Origin: Durusdinium trenchii
Taxonomy: Eukaryota > Sar > Dinophyceae > Suessiales > Symbiodiniaceae
NCBI GenBank assembly: GCA_963970005.1
Contig: CAXAMN010006635.1
Location: 237,937-301,936 of the forward strand
DNA length: 64,000 bases
Direction of reading: 5' to 3'
Part shown: positions 21,031 to 32,961 of the stretch, in pieces
How the letters are laid out: the number at the start of each line of letters is the position of its first letter
Numbering within the stretch: the first letter of the stretch is position 1
Position numbers and translations under genes: made by a program
The notes under the pieces: model-generated
Told to the model about the DNA's origin: nothing
Database searches by the model: none
Seen by the model: the letters and a program-made list of their open reading frames with translations, nothing else

Positions 21031-21559
21031 CTATATTAGCGTCTTCCCTGGGTTTTCGACTCCCTGGGTCATCCAACCGTCGCAAGCGACCAGGAGGGGT
21101 TTCCCCTGCAGCGCTGCTCGGTCATCCTGCCGTTCCCGCCGTTGCCGCGCCGTTCCCGCAGCTCCACACATGGTTTTTTCGTCCTTGTGACCTTGATTTT
21201 GAGTCGGTTTGTAGCTCCTTCGTCTGCATGGTCCGACCAGGGACAAATTGACTGGCCAGCCGATCTGAAGGATTAAATGGATTGGTCTCAAAGACTGAGG
21301 ACTGAAATCCAGACAACACAGAGAGTTTCTCCCAAGGGTATCTTCCTTTAAGAATTTCTTCCACTTTTGCAGGGTTTGTCCTGCTCCGTCTTTGACACGT
21401 GCACCAAATTTGGCCACGCGCACTGGGTACAGCGGCTACGGCGCGGTCGAGATTCGCGCGCGCGGTCCCAAAAAAGTGATCGAAATTACTTGACAAAGCT
21501 CCGGCGTCCGAGCCGTCAGCCACTGTCAGCTCACCCGGCCCCATGTCAGAAACCATCAA
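21031..21559 (-). CDS. Coding-looking locus with a frame change, unknown family
   Basis: The upstream part (about 21560-21260) reads from ATG as VSDMGPGELTVADGSDAG, then NFDHFFGTARANLDRAVAA, then KVEEILKGRYPWEKL. The downstream part, in another frame reachable from a CCTTCAG acceptor near 21258, reads KDEKTMCGAAGTARQRRE, then LLVACDGWMTQGVENPG and a stop. Both have strong coding bias and together look like a small two-exon protein of about 150 residues. No family was recognised. Confidence 0.45.
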
Positions 21560-22027
21560 AATATGCAGAATGCCGTTCTGGTGGCACGGAGTTTCGTAAG
21601 AACATCAATCAGATTCTTCATGTTACTTTCTCTGAGACCCAAAAGCGATTCAAGGCCAAAGCATACATAATGATCAGTGATTGATTGGCTCTGGGCAGCC
21701 AAACACTCCACTCAATTGGGGTCTAAATACCACCCTTCAAGTGTTCGATTTAAATAGACAACTGACCTTATCGTGACCTCTGACTCAGCTGCAGCGCATC
21801 ACCCAAGCACAAACACAACAGCAGGCAACAAACCTATGACACTTACAACACAGAGCGACTGCAACCAAAATAGGTGCAAGGCACACACACACACAACACG
21901 ACAAACAAGAAGTAATTAGTGACACATACAACACACAACCAGCAAGTCATTCCGCAAGTGGCTGACACCGCAGCCGACACCACATCCCAGCCATCCCAGC
22001 CATATTGCTTGTTGACTTTTACTTAAG

Positions 22028-22184
22028 TATGTGGATCCAGCCGCCCTATGGATCCGCCACCCTCGTTTCGGTACAGTGATGTGTTCGAAGGTCTGGTACA
22101 CCCTACGAAGAGCCTCTGGGCGGGTGGGGTGTCTCGCGCGGTCACGGTGGGATCTGTGGCTGGACTGGAAGCCAAGCGTCTCGG
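22028..22184 (+). CDS. Splice-bounded exon candidate, unknown family
   Basis: A TTACTTAAG acceptor and a GTAGAT donor bound a plus frame reading MDPPPSFRYSDVFEGL, then SLWAGGVSRAVTVGSVAGL. The in-register minus frame is also open. It may be the 5' part of the next three exons. Confidence 0.35.
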
Positions 22185-22426
22185 GTAGATGTCTTTCTCG
22201 TCTTTCTATCTGTTGTCCAAAGAGTTCAAACGTCAATCCAATCAACCTATATGTCTAATATATTATAATGTATTATTTGGAGGATATATCCGTGGTTGTG
22301 GAGGTAGACTTTTGGGCAGTTCCATCTAGCTAAAAACAACCTGTAGATCCATACGCTGGGATTTCTTCACTCACCATCTCCAAGTCCCTCCTCATTGCCA
22401 ATGGCAGTTTAGTTTGGTCTGTGAAG

Positions 22427-23110
22427 GAAGAACGCCCGAGCTTCATCAAGGACAGTGTCGAGTGTCCAGGCCTCTTTTGTGCCCACATTGGGAAAAGAGT
22501 CGAGCTAGACTCGAACACATCAGTTGAGTTGGGAAGTTCTCCTTTTGTTCAAGAGATCCCGGAAGTAATGCAAACATTTCAACGGCTTAATTTCAGCTGG
22601 CGCCAGCAGCGGAACGGAACGCCGCTAAGAACTTGCTCGCGGCGGAACGCTGGCGACGGCCAGTGGCAAATCACCTGGCCCTACGGCACAGAAGAGGAAA
22701 AGTGCCAGGCATTTCCGTCCTGGGCAACTGGGCGGTGCAAGTCCAGAATGAGGTTTGTACACTAGAAAGTGGAACTCTAACCAGCACCCTTAAGGTATGT
22801 TCTGCCCTGAGCATTATAATTACTGTGTCTTTTTGGATACAAGTAAATAATTACTGTCTTTTTGGGGTGGGTTGGGTCATGTCCCTCTCTTTAGAATCAA
22901 ACCGACGACCCTCTCGACGTCTTAGGCCGCATCCAAGACTCGTGCTTGCCCACAATCAGCCGGGCTCGCCCGACGACGTGCTGGGGCGCCCAAACGCCTG
23001 TCCAGCTGTGGTCCACCTGGGAAGGATCCGCATTTGGAGCACACCGCAGGGAAACGGGAGACGGATGGTGTCTTTCCCGCCTGAAACGGAGTGCTTCATC
23101 CAAGCGAAGA
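22427..23110 (+). CDS. Three-exon coding candidate, unknown family
   Basis: Exons 22427-22564, 22597-22752 and 22895-23110 are 138, 156 and 216 nt, all phase 0, each bounded by AG on the left and GTAATG, GTTTGT or GTGAGT on the right. The peptides (PSFIKDSVECPGLFCAHIG; AERNAAKNLLAAERWRR; then GISVLGNWAVQVQNE; DDPLDVLGRIQDSCLP) are non-repetitive. The first intron would be only 32 nt. A 234-codon frame reads through the second and third blocks, so an intronless alternative exists, and a minus frame is open over part of the first. Function and strand unproven. Confidence 0.35.
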
Positions 23111-23873
23111 GTGAGTTTTTATCCGTTTTTGTGCGAGAAATCTGGGTCTTGGAAGAACAAACGCAGTGCATTACAGTGCCAAGGACGTTGGCCTTGGACA
23201 AACACCCACTAACACCCAGAATTGTTCAGGGCTCCGGGCTACTTGGTGGTTTCTTCCTATGCTCAGCACTGAGAAGAGCAGAATCTCCTATAGACGGACG
23301 GGCTTCACCCTTTGCCAACTATAGGCGGAGCCTATAAGCACCTCCACAATTAGTCTACAACCAAGGGATTTATGAAGTCATGGCAAACTTCCTTTTGCCT
23401 CTGACCATGGAAGTTTGGACAGAAAATTAAAAAACGGCCAATTTTTCAGCATGTTTTCAGCATGTTTTCTGCAGGGGAACTTGTAAACCTCTTAAGTGGT
23501 GCGGTGGGTTTCACCGCAGCAACTCCAAGGATCGGTCAGTTAAGCACTTGACCAAACGACGACCCCGACGGATTCCCCAAGGATCGGTGGAGTGTGGGGC
23601 ACGCGAAGAGTAGAAGTTGGAGGTATGAACCCGGGCAAACACAAATTGGAGGTTTGATGCTGCCTAGGGAGGAGATGTGATGCATTTCCAGGCACCTGAA
23701 AAACCAACGGCTTGATTCATTTGAAGCTTCTCCCACATTCAAACATCACACATATAAGTGTCTGCATCTATATGTTTGGAAAGCATCAGCTTAGCAAATA
23801 TGGTTCTACAATGTTCATGAAGACCTCGCTTTCTACCGGTCACCGTCCTTCTCTCCCCCGAACCACCCACCAC

Positions 23874-24070
23874 CCTGCAAGTTTCGCCCCCACCGTCGGT
23901 TGGTTGGCCATGGCATTGTTCGACTCCACCTCCACCGGGTAGTTCGCCGCTGGAGGACCATTGGGACGGAAGACATGGGTGATCCTGGGCTCCGCTCCGG
24001 CCGCGGGTGGAGGGGCTTGGAGGGCCTGGAGAAGGACGCCGAAAAGGAGATGTCCAACGTGATAGATGTT
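23874..24070 (-). CDS. Metallophosphoesterase exon 7 (C-terminal part)
   Basis: An ACCCAG acceptor opens a frame NIYHVGHLLFGVLLQAL, an Ala/Pro linker, THVFRPNGPPAANYP and NNAMANQPTVGAKLAG, up to a GTGGTG donor. The NNAM...NQ segment is like the end of MPPED-type domains. KNIYHVGH following the previous exon resembles the P-x-L-H-x-x-GH segment, but the second His of GHxH is missing. Confidence 0.6.
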
Positions 24071-27000
24071 CTGGGTTTGTGCAAGTCATGTATATGTTTC
24101 TTATTTTGTTTCTTTAGGTCAAGACATACAGTAGCTGTTCCCTTGGGCAAACTGGTGGGACTCGTAGGACAGTTTCAGGAAGTTTCGCCCCAATCCCTGG
24201 GGATCCAGTCGTACCTTGTCAATAGGTGATGTGTATTGGAGACTATTGATGCAGGCGAAGTGAGGCCCAGTCGTACCCTTCTGAGCCAGGCATGTGGAAG
24301 AATAGTAGGGGAAGAGAATAGATCCGTGATTCAACAACAAAAACAGCCACCCTCATTCCTTGCTTTCGTCGCACCAGTCACTTGGGGGGCCTTGCTGGGA
24401 GGTTCGATGCAGCAGGCACCGCATGGCACCGCTGTGTATTGGGCGGTGTTGCTGCGTACCATGGAAAATGGGCACAAAGTATCCTGTATGGATCCATTGG
24501 GTCAACCTTCTGAGGTACGGTGAGGAAGGAGACACGTTTCTGTAGGTTCGGAGGGTCCAGTCGTGGTCTCCCCCGAAGGTGGATGACTAAGAGCCCCAAA
24601 GGTTTTTCGGGGAGTGTCCATTCACCACCTCTTAGCCGTGCTACACCTGTTTTCGCTTCGACCTGTTGGGCCGTCGCCCGGTCTGTCCCGGACACCGGTC
24701 TGTCTTCGACAGGGATCTCCTTGGAATCAGTGCCCGAGACAGGTCTCTCTTGATGAACCGTCAGGCCCGTAACCGTGGAGACTTGTTCCCCCTTCTGTGA
24801 CCACTATATGGCTGTGTATTGGAATAGGAAGATCCACAAGCAACGAATCCTTGGCTCTGCCTTGGCGACATGTCGACATGGGACGACCGACCGCGCGGCG
24901 ATGTGAGGAGACCCGTACCACGGCGGAGAGAAACACACATATGCAAGGTTAAGAAAAGCACCTGGTCTAAGCCAGAAACAAAAATACATATATATATATA
25001 TATTATATATATATACCTGAATCTTCCTAGGGCTGCACTTAGAAGGCGCCTCTGACCAAGAAGGCGCCTCTAGGAAATAAGAGGCAACTTTTTTTGCAAG
25101 AGGCGATTCTTAGTTTACATAGATTTCTTCCCAATTATGTTGATAAAAACATATGATACCCGTGATAACAATGAAACTTGTACACTTGACATGTATGAAA
25201 ACACCACATTCGATAAACCATTCATGTCAATGGCTTTTACCTGAACAATACTTACTTGAGGGAATTTACACTACTAGGTCGAGCATGTTTTTTAATGGTC
25301 GAAGCGAAGGCGTTGACCATTCTTGGAGGTGTAGGACCGAATCCACAGTTGCTTGCTCTCCACTCGCTGTCACCACTGCCAACCGAGGCGCGCGGGGTTG
25401 GGCCGATACTCTACGCCCCCTTGGAAAGTGCTGCCCGAGCGGTCCTGAGGGAGGACGTCGAGGACGTTGGTCGTCTGCCCCAACAAACCCGACGGACCGC
25501 TGGCGTACGGATGCATCCAAAGGGGGAGAAGTCCCGTATGCCACCACAACCTGCTTGCCCTCAAGTAGGTGGCAAGGCACCTGTTTGCTGTCCTTCATGA
25601 AGTGCCGTGCTCTTGCTGGATTCATCTGGAATCCCGTAGAACTCCCCTGTAGCTTCTTGCTCCTAGTAGCGATGCCCTTGTTACATTGTTACTAGTAGCG
25701 ATGCCAGGGCTACTAAAAGCGTCCTTGTTCCTAGTAGAAATGACCTTTGTTACTAGTAACTTCTTAATTGTTCATAGTAGTCTGGCCAGGAGCTACTAGT
25801 AGTGACCCTTGTTAGGGATTCTTAGGGAGTCCGATGGATTCTGCCAAAGCCGTGCCCTCCACGGACGGCGACTCCTCGCCACACCGCCGTCCGATGTCAA
25901 GGGGCCCAGTGCCCCCGCTGTTCGTGGATATGACCAAAGAGGTGCACCTGGAAGGGCGACTGCGACTGCGACTATGATGCCTCCCACCGGAATGGCCAAG
26001 CAAATACAGATAGCGATGGCCACTGAGAACACCTAGGTGTTTTTGGATGCACCGAAGGATCCGAACCGATGGCGGCAAAGGATCCTTTCAGTGGAGGAGA
26101 CGGACCGATGTCGGGCGGACGGAGCAAGCTTCTGCACAGACGGTAGAAGTTCACGTCGTTTTGGCTTCCGTTCGGTGCATGGTTATTGGATGGACAGCTT
26201 ATTGAGTTGGAGGGTTTACATCATTAAGTTCTCCATTGGACGGTTTACACGTCGAGCCGGTGAGCGTGTGATGGCAGCGGCTGAGTGGTAGCGGGGATAC
26301 ATACACTGCTATGGGCAAAAGTGATGCTTCTTGAGGAGCTGGAGGCAACACGTGATCTGACCCCTGAACTCTGGTGGTTGCAACACATGAATGCACATCA
26401 AGTTATATCTGAAATCTGTGTCGTCATGGTCCGTTGGTCAACAAAAGGTCCTTTGTATAATACAGGATATTTATCTAGGACTGAAAGGCCCTGCAGATTT
26501 TGAGCTGTGCTGCACCTGCCACACAGAACGATCCGTTCGGAAGAAACTCCAGAAATTGAGATGACCCCTTCATGCATGTGAATGAAGCGGAATGAAGAAT
26601 CTACCTCGACCCGACCTCATTCATAGAAAATGGGACGTGTGACATGACCGTTAACAAAAGTTGTAATATAAATAGCGTATACATAATTTGATGATAATAT
26701 ATTAATTATGCACTTGTCCAATTTCCGAGGTACGAACTGAGACTGCAGGTAGGAGGATTTTCACTCTGACTCGATGGCGTCGACAAGCAGCGACCATTCA
26801 TGTCTCCCAATTTGAGGCTGCACAACAACTGCGTCCATCTTCTTTGAATTGGAAGGCAGCCATAAGTACATTATTATGGACCAAACCTTCCTCCAGAAGA
26901 AAGTCTTTGATCGTCTTTTACATTATTTTACTATGCTGTTTTCAAAGGACTAAATTCTCAAGTAAATAATCTGTTCTATTATTTTCTATTATCTATATTA

Positions 27001-30000
27001 TATAAATACTATTACTAGACAGGTGTCTCACCTCTTTTTAGCCCTTCACGTCCTCCGGCACCACCGGACCGACCGTCCTTTGACCTCCCGCCTTCGGCTT
27101 GGCGCGGTAGATGGCGCCCAAAAGCTCGTGGCTGGAACCCCAATGGCCTCCGCCTGCGAGATTCAGAGTGGAGATCAATCGGATGCCGCATTCAGTCTGG
27201 AACATCCCGACGACTGAACTCCTGGAACATCCCGTGGCCGCCAGTTTTCTGGGACATGGCCCGAACTCCAAAAACTAAGTGCTTGTACTAGGTCTTGTAC
27301 GTATTCATTTTCCGAAGTAGAAAAGGTCGACTCCAGGTTCCTCACGTCAGCTTGCACACGTCGGGGTGGGTCACACCGACCACTGAGTCACCGGTCCCTG
27401 AAGAGGCCAGAGGCGTGGCACATGTTTTCTTCCTTGAGGTTCATTGCTGGGGTTAGTCATCAGGTGTCTGCATGGTCCTACTTCAGATGGCATATGATGG
27501 CAGAGGCGTGGCATGTAGCGAAGTGAGAGGGCATATGATGGCATTTGTACAGAACCGCAGCATCCAATTGACGGCTTAGTGGATAAAAGGGACGTCACAC
27601 TCACACAAATCATATAGGTGTGTATCAAAATAGGGAGACCTCCAAAAGATCCTGTGGAAGAAGGAACATGAACCCAAACCAATATTGGTTGGGGATCTCC
27701 CTATTAAACAGCACACCCATATATAGAGCATATCTGTAACTGGACCTGGAGTCCACCTGTTTGTACCTCAGAAAATGGGTGTAGTCTAGTCGTACTTTTT
27801 TTTGTTCGGGATCCAATCTTTGTTCGGGTACTTCACTAGGAACAAGAGGCTACTAGGGGCTCCTGGCATCGCTACTAGGAGCAAGGACGCTACTAGGGGC
27901 TTCTGGCCATACTACTAGGAGCGATCGGACGCTCCTGGCCATACTAGGAGCAAGGGCGCTACTAGTTACTAGGAGACTATATATAGGAGCTTTTGGAATG
28001 TTGGGAATGTGTCGAGCAAACTCAGCAGTTACGGTGACCGGACCCAGGTCCGGTCGAGCTGGCGACCCCACCGTTCACGGGTAAACCTTCCAATGTGGGT
28101 GGATCCTTCGATGAGGGATCACCGTTCAAGTTGCTTTCGTGTATATAATATATAGATCTCCAACTTTCCCAAGATCAGATGTTTGTTTTTTTTTTGGTCT
28201 TTTCTCCGGAGGTCTTTCACATGATGTCTAAACCATCTAAACCTTCACGGCGACCGAAAAAAAGAACAAAACACACATTAAACAAAAACATCACGAGTGC
28301 CATAACGATAGCCATAGCGAATGGAATGTGTACCCGTGCCAAAGGTCGGGACGTTAGCAAATTCGCATTGGATTCTGTATTCCTGTATTCCTTTATATGC
28401 AGCCAAACTCTGGAGTAACAAGGCCAGTGAGATTCCAAAAAGGATTCCTGGTTGGTTGTTTGAATTGAACTCGATCACTTGAAATATGTTTGTCGGGTTC
28501 AATCATCCCGAGTATAGATTGAACATCTAATTTAAAAAAAAAATGAAACCAGCACCCAGATTCTGCCAGTGGTCCAGTTCCTAGCTGTATTTTGTGTTTA
28601 AGAGCATGAGATTTCCTCACCCTCTTACAGCACCCACGAACGCGCTAGCGAAGGCTGTAGCGGGTTCTTGATGTCGTAGTATGACCACAAAACTTCTGGT
28701 GTAAGCAAAGGTTGTTCTTACAGAACATTAGACTTGCTCCTGGGATAGTATTGTAACTTCCTTAAAACCCTCACTCACTACTGCTAGAGAGTGCTGCACG
28801 GGACTGGCATGATCACACCTCCTTACAACACCAATTATATTTTACTGTAAAATCACCAAACAAATATACAATCTCGCGTATTCTAGGGTCCGTGTTCTTG
28901 GTCCGCTGAAGCAGGTTGCAATTGATGTTCTGAATTGCTCCCCCCACCACTGACTAGTCAGCGTGAATCGTAAAGAGGGAACATGATAACAAAAGGGAAC
29001 TGTTCATGGGAAGTGGAATGAAGCGACAGCTGGGTACTTTGCTTGGTGCTTCCTTGTTTGCCCTGGTGGGACCAGCGGATTTGTGGGACCAGAAGGGGAT
29101 TCACCCATAGGGAAAACCAGGTTTGGGAGCTCCGGAGCCATCCAGATCGCCACTGGGTCGGCTAGAATGACCCTGACTTGTGACCTCCAGCCACACCCAG
29201 ACAGGATGATCCTGGTATGCATGTGATTTAGATATTTGCAACCACCAGGTTTCGTAAACCCTGAGGCCCTGATCGGATTTCTGAGGTCTCCCAAAACACC
29301 CAAAAACACCCGTCAGAAAAAGCTTCGCACACAGAAAGGAGCCCAGGTGGAGTTCCAAGACGTCCATATATACGTTGCTAGCAGTCCCGTAGTTCTGGAA
29401 AAAGCTTCAGCTAAATGCACCCTCAGACTTGATATATGTTTCCACATGTTGTTTCGATATGTTCAACTCTATCTTTGTTTTTTTCTCTCTCTCTCTCTCT
29501 GTCTCTCTCTCTCTCTGGCTCTCTCAGTGGTGAACCTTTCACACCAGGTGCCGTGGGGCACTCCATGCTGCCCAAGGTGCCGGTCATGTCAAAGATACCA
29601 AAGGGGCCATCGTGGGTTACTAGGACATCGACGCCGGCCGGGACGTCGTCATAGGCGTTGCCAGACCTGCGGTCGCATCTGGGATCCGCGGCACTAAGAA
29701 CATAGGAGGGTGCACCTTCTAAGGAGGTACTTGGATCCTTAGAGAACAACTAAAACATACTAATCCCCAAAACCTGAACTAGATAGATATAGACTATAGA
29801 TCTCATAGACTATCTGACAAATATCAATTGTGGGGATGCAAATCTTTTTCGGGTGTTGAATTGGAGTTTTGCCCATCTGGAGCACCAATGCATGGAGGCA
29901 ACACCAACCTGAACCAATTAATTCTTGCCTCCCCAATCCCGTAAACCTCATGAAATCCCATGAAGTAAGAGACGCAACATTCCCAACACCCTCCACCCTC

Positions 30001-32961
30001 TGGTAGGACAAATGAGGTTCCAGGCTGAGTCCCTTTTGCGCTCGCACAGGTAAGTACAAGAGGCCTCAGGTTCCAAGGCCTTTCCCAGTCTCTTGGAGTT
30101 GATTCCAAGGCCAGTTTGCTTTCCTTCCCGAAAGTACCCAGAGTACCCTGTCACCCTGAAAACATCTGAAAACCACCCCATCAATCTCTTGAAACACCTC
30201 CTGAATCCTTTCTTTCGCTCTCAAGAGGCCGTTTCTTGGACCAGACATCCAAGTGGCGCCGCATGCCCCCCCCCCAGAACTCCCTTCCCTTCCGCCTGGA
30301 ATCGCCCCGTCGCGCATGCCAGCCAGCGCCCCAGATCTTCAATCCCATCACCTCCACCAACCTCGAGGAGATCGATCGACACGCATGCGGAGAACCGGTC
30401 CCTGGCACCTCTCCATTTACGAGCACCTCTCCCTTGAGCCCAGGGTCGGAGAAGGCGTCCAGGCGTCCAGGCACGGTCCAGGCGTCGTAAATGACGGTCA
30501 AAGTCCGGTCGGGATCATCCATGATAATCCTCTCAACTAGCGGGGCCTCCGTTTTTAGGCTGAAAGGAAGGTCTGACCCCATGCAAGGGACCTCGGTTTT
30601 TCGGTGGTGAAGCCTACTGCTCACAAATGTGAATTGCAGAAAAGGATATGACAGGGTGCCAGGCTGCGATCAATTCTGTTCCAGGACCCTCCAGCCACTG
30701 TTTCCTGCCTCGTCTGGGTGCTTGAACTGCCCCCCCCCCGTGGGAGTCATCAAAGGGCTCCTCCAATACCGGCCACTTCTTTAGAAGCGGCTAACCATCA
30801 GCTGACCCTGTCTGCACCCAAAGGTGAAATCCCATGAGCCACCCGTGGCACCAAAACGGCCCCACCCCTGCGTGTGGTGATGATTTTTTGCACTCTCTTT
30901 ACACGGTGGTCTCCATGAACACCTCGGGCGCCTAACCCTGAGCGTTTTTGAGGGAATGAACCCTTGAATGTACCTGAAGCTCTTTGCTCTAAACAACAAA
31001 TAACACAACAAAACGCAGAAGGGTGTCAACCCCTTTCTACAAATGAGTGCTGAAATTCATCCCTCCAAATATCTCTATTGTCGCGGTACCTCTAGTTGCA
31101 TGCCGCGTACCGCAGGAAGGTCTCACCGGAACTCGCTGCAAACCAAGGAGCTCGTGATTCAAGACTTTGGCGTTGGTGATCTTGCCTCGAAGGGTCGGCC
31201 GCACGGACGGTCGCAGTTGACGCTGGCGGAGAAGAATCAACTGCGCGAAATCTCGCATCCAGCGAGCGTCAATAGCAATAGAAATACCACGGTCTATTTT
31301 GTAATATCTCCTCAACAAAAACAGGGAAGGACAAACCGTGAGTTTGCTCATCAAGTCTCCCAGCCAATCGTATGTCGGATGTCATGATGTTAGTCTGTTC
31401 AAGGCACGGTGCCAAAAGCTTGCTTTGGTTGCGAAGTGTCAAACAATTAACAAACACAATAATAAACACATGAAATGTTCCTCTCACTGAAAAAGAAAAA
31501 GAGCAGCTCCAAGGATAGGGAAACCTCCTTGGACCTCTCCGCGGGGATGAACACCTATCCGCCATTGCCTATGGTTCTGTCCGTACGTGTGTCCTGGGCT
31601 ATATATATATACCATCCAATAGGAATTTCCAGGGTGAACTCGACAAGACCACGTGAGACATCTTGAGACATAGGTGCAATTGGCAAAACGATTGACACAC
31701 ACACAGCACACTGGCACATCGGTCTGATTGTTCTTCCTTACTTTAGAGGGTATCACAAACAAATTGAAATACATGCTCGACTTTTCGGCATCCATGAATG
31801 TGCCCTGTCCTCCCTAAAAACAGTAGAGGGTTCCCAACCTCATCGACTCAAACCGTGAAGTCGCGAAGTCGCTTCCAAGTCGCTCTGGAAGTATTCAGGA
31901 CTTTGAGCCTCTGCTTGAGACATCCATCCGCGATTCAGGCGCCAGTTGGTGTCCCAGAAGTCGTGGTTCCCCGCGATGATGAACATGTGCCTCAAGTCGC
32001 GACGGAGGTCTGTCTGAGATGGGACACAGGTGGACATGGGTGGAAGGCGTATTGATCGACGTCCTATCGTTGCTGGGTCTACCCTGGTAGCTTCTTGTTC
32101 CTAGTAGTAAGGCCAGGAGCCCCTAGTAGCGTCCGTGCTCCGGATGAGGAATGATTCCGAAGCGAAAGTCCGAAGTCCAGTTCGACTCAATTTTGCCCAA
32201 CCAAAGTCCAGGAATGTCCAGGAAACTCCTGAAATCGGGTCACCTAAAGACCATCAAATACCTGGCAGCCTCGAAGTTCAGACGGAGTGCAACTAGCTTA
32301 TAGTCATGTCCCCATGTTCCAGGGTCCGAACTGGAGAGTCCAGCCTTGGAGGCTCCAGGGTCTATCCGTTGTCAGACCGAGAAGAGGCCTCCAAACAGGT
32401 GCCTTGCACTGTGCCGGGGAACTTGATCAAAACGATGCAACATAGCATCGCAGTGCCTCCAATGAGAAGTAAAATAAGCACCAAGCAAAACACAACCAAG
32501 CATGGCAAAGCTTCACACTCAAAATAAGAGCCAATTTGCAGGACATGGAGGACACCAACGGCACAACATTAGGCACCAACACCATGGCGATGTATATTGT
32601 TTCTGCATGACCCAACGCCATGGCACTCGTGGTTGGCGGGCCATTTCTCAAAAGAACCAACGCACCCGGATTTCTCCACGTTGGCCACCAACAAAGGTTG
32701 AAGGACCCTATTATCCCATGGGTACCCCAGTGGGGTCCTTCAAGGTCACTTAACCCCTCTTGCCAGGTCGCTGGCACTGAAACTTGCACCAAATTGCCCA
32801 AATTGCACTGAAAAATAGCTGGGGTACTCATGACACGTTTTTGGCCAGGTCACTGGTACTTGTCCTTGATTTGACCCAGCCAGTCGTTGAAGTCGCCCAG
32901 CTCCGCGTCGTTGCCCACCTTGGCCACGTCGCCGGAGTGGATGAAGATGTCGGCCGCCGGC
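23874..32961 (-). CDS. Calcineurin-like metallophosphoesterase (MPPED type), at least seven exons
   Basis: Seven minus-strand exons give the family's motifs in order: ADIFIHSGD (metal-binding GD), FIIAGNHDFWD (GNHD), ITNAKVLNHE, LVEVMGLKIWGAGW, VDVLVTHDGPFGIFD (the VTHxxP motif), GHWGSSHELLGAIYRAKP, and a last exon with NNAMANQPTVGAKL. This is the order in MPPED1/MPPED2-like enzymes, two-metal phosphodiesterases that cleave phosphoesters or cyclic nucleotides. Splice phases agree at four of six junctions tested, some needing GC donors. The first motif (Asp-x-His, normally SDTH) was not securely found, and the GHxH near the end appears as VGHLL, so catalytic competence is uncertain. The signal-peptide exon at 35.4 kb might be its start. 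Confidence 0.8.
24198..24300. repeat. GGATCCAGTCGTACC element, copy 1
   Basis: It shares GGATCCAGTCGTACCTTGTC, TGGAGACTAT, ATGCAGGCGAAGTGAGG and TCGTACC(C)TTCTGAG, in that order, with the reverse complement of 41698-41818. The two are inverted copies about 17 kb apart. Confidence 0.7.
25660..25812. repeat. TACTAG-type array
   Basis: Irregular units around CTTGTTCCTAGTAGNGATG and TTACTAGTAGCGATGCC, about six in number. It is followed by GC-rich text with CCGATG...CGGACGGCG, as is the array at 10758-10832. Confidence 0.75.
26626..26746. repeat. Two-armed GAAAATGGGAC/CCGAGGTACG element
   Basis: The left arm is TAGAAAATGGGACGTGTGAC and the right arm TTTCCGAGGTACGAACTGAG, separated by AT-rich DNA. 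It has the same arrangement as 8361-8461. Confidence 0.65.
27092..27153 (-). CDS. Metallophosphoesterase exon 6
   Basis: A CTCGCAG acceptor leaves GC; with the terminal G of exon 5 this makes Gly, and the exon reads GGHWGSSHELLGAIYRAKPK. This matches the segment just before the GHxH motif in MPPED-like proteins (x-W-G-S-x-E-L-L-x-A-I-x-R-x-x-P). A GC donor at AAG|GCGGGA gives phase 0; a GT donor 7 nt later is the alternative. Confidence 0.7.
27612..27720. repeat. Inverted-repeat element with ATAGGGAGACCTC ends
   Basis: The left end GTGTGTATCAAAATAGGGAG pairs with GATCTCCCTATTAAACAGCA at the right. Related left ends lie at 33925-33955 (GTGTGTATTGAAATAGGGAG) and 24812-24836. It is a third small MITE-like family. 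Confidence 0.65.
27836..27978. repeat. TACTAG-type array
   Basis: Five or more units of the form CTACTAGGAGCAAGGACG and CTACTAGGGGCTTCTGGC, i.e. the reverse strand of the 25.7 kb array. Confidence 0.75.
27979..29544. other. Intron-like stretch, nothing supported
   Basis: Mostly unique AT-rich sequence and a (CT)n run at 29484-29524 next to metallophosphoesterase exon 5. Confidence 0.4.
29484..29524. repeat. (CT)n microsatellite
   Basis: About 40 bases of CTCTCT with single interruptions (TGT, GG). Confidence 0.95.
29545..29666 (-). CDS. Metallophosphoesterase exon 5 with VTHDGPFG
   Basis: A GACCGCAG acceptor, 122 nt and a GTGTGA donor. It reads GNAYDDVPAGVDVLVTHDGP, then FGIFDMTGTLGSMECP. 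The VxVLVTHxxPxGxxD block with its metal-binding His is diagnostic of the MPPED group. Its last base completes a Gly codon with exon 6. Confidence 0.85.
30280..30361 (-). CDS. Metallophosphoesterase exon 4 with LKIWGAGW
   Basis: A CTCGAG acceptor is followed by G, then LVEVMGLKIWGAGWHARRGD. The G completes a Gln codon left by exon 3. The pattern V-x-V-x-G-L-x-I-W-G-x-x-W is the family's conserved strand before the VTH motif. The 3' end is uncertain. Confidence 0.65.
30370..30620 (-). CDS. Coding-looking block beside exon 4, role unclear
   Basis: The same open frame as exon 4 continues upstream with very strong coding bias (VERIIMDDPDRTLTVIYDAW, then GRLDAFSDPGLKGEVLVNGE). It does not match the metallophosphoesterase family. 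It is either an insertion in the protein if exon 4 starts further upstream, a separate exon, or antisense noise. Confidence 0.3.
31137..31222 (-). CDS. Metallophosphoesterase exon 3 with ITNAKVLNHE
   Basis: A TCTCCGCCAG acceptor, 86 nt and a GC donor (CA|GCGAGT). It ends RGKITNAKVLNHELLGLQ, the 'T-N-x-x-V-L-x-x-E' stretch that precedes the G-L-x-I-W-G strand. Phase 0 in, phase 2 out, matching exon 4. The opposite strand has an open frame as well but no motif. Confidence 0.6.
31854..31990 (-). CDS. Metallophosphoesterase exon 2 with GNHD
   Basis: A GACTTGAG acceptor leaves G, completing the Gln codon begun by exon 1, and the exon reads HMFIIAGNHDFWDTNWRLN. GNHD supplies metal and active-site residues. 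The end at a GTTTGA donor is uncertain; earlier GC or GA donors are possible. Confidence 0.8.
32088..32132. repeat. TACTAG-type array, short
   Basis: Two units (CTTGTTCCTAGTAGTAAGGC, then CCCCTAGTAGCGTCCGTG). Confidence 0.6.
32854..32961 (-). CDS. Metallophosphoesterase exon 1 found, with IHSGD
   Basis: A GTTCTTAG acceptor, 108 nt and a GTGACC donor. It reads PAADIFIHSGDVAKVGND, then ELGDFNDWLGQIKDKY. The D-x-F-I-H-S/T-G-D motif followed by F-N-x-W-L matches MPPED proteins residue by residue. It leaves CA, completed by G of exon 2. Confidence 0.85.

Larger units (their letters stand above)
24301..27091. other. Intron-like stretch of the metallophosphoesterase locus
   Basis: The interval contains a TACTAG array (25660-25812), a two-armed repeat (26626-26746) and a block at 25290-25600 that is open on both strands with no motif. 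No exon is supported. Confidence 0.4.

Noticed and set aside
27023..27271. First read as a PPR motif (AGGGHWGSSHELLGAI)
   Set aside because: Phase and neighbours show it is the metallophosphoesterase segment before GHxH; the PPR likeness is accidental.
29423..29540. Glu/Arg dipeptide-repeat extension of the exon 5 frame
   Set aside because: It is the (CT)n microsatellite read antisense, beyond the GTGTGA donor.
31043..31387. Plus-strand 114-codon frame
   Set aside because: The minus strand in the same place carries ITNAKVLNHE with matching phases to the flanking metallophosphoesterase exons, so the plus frame is antisense.
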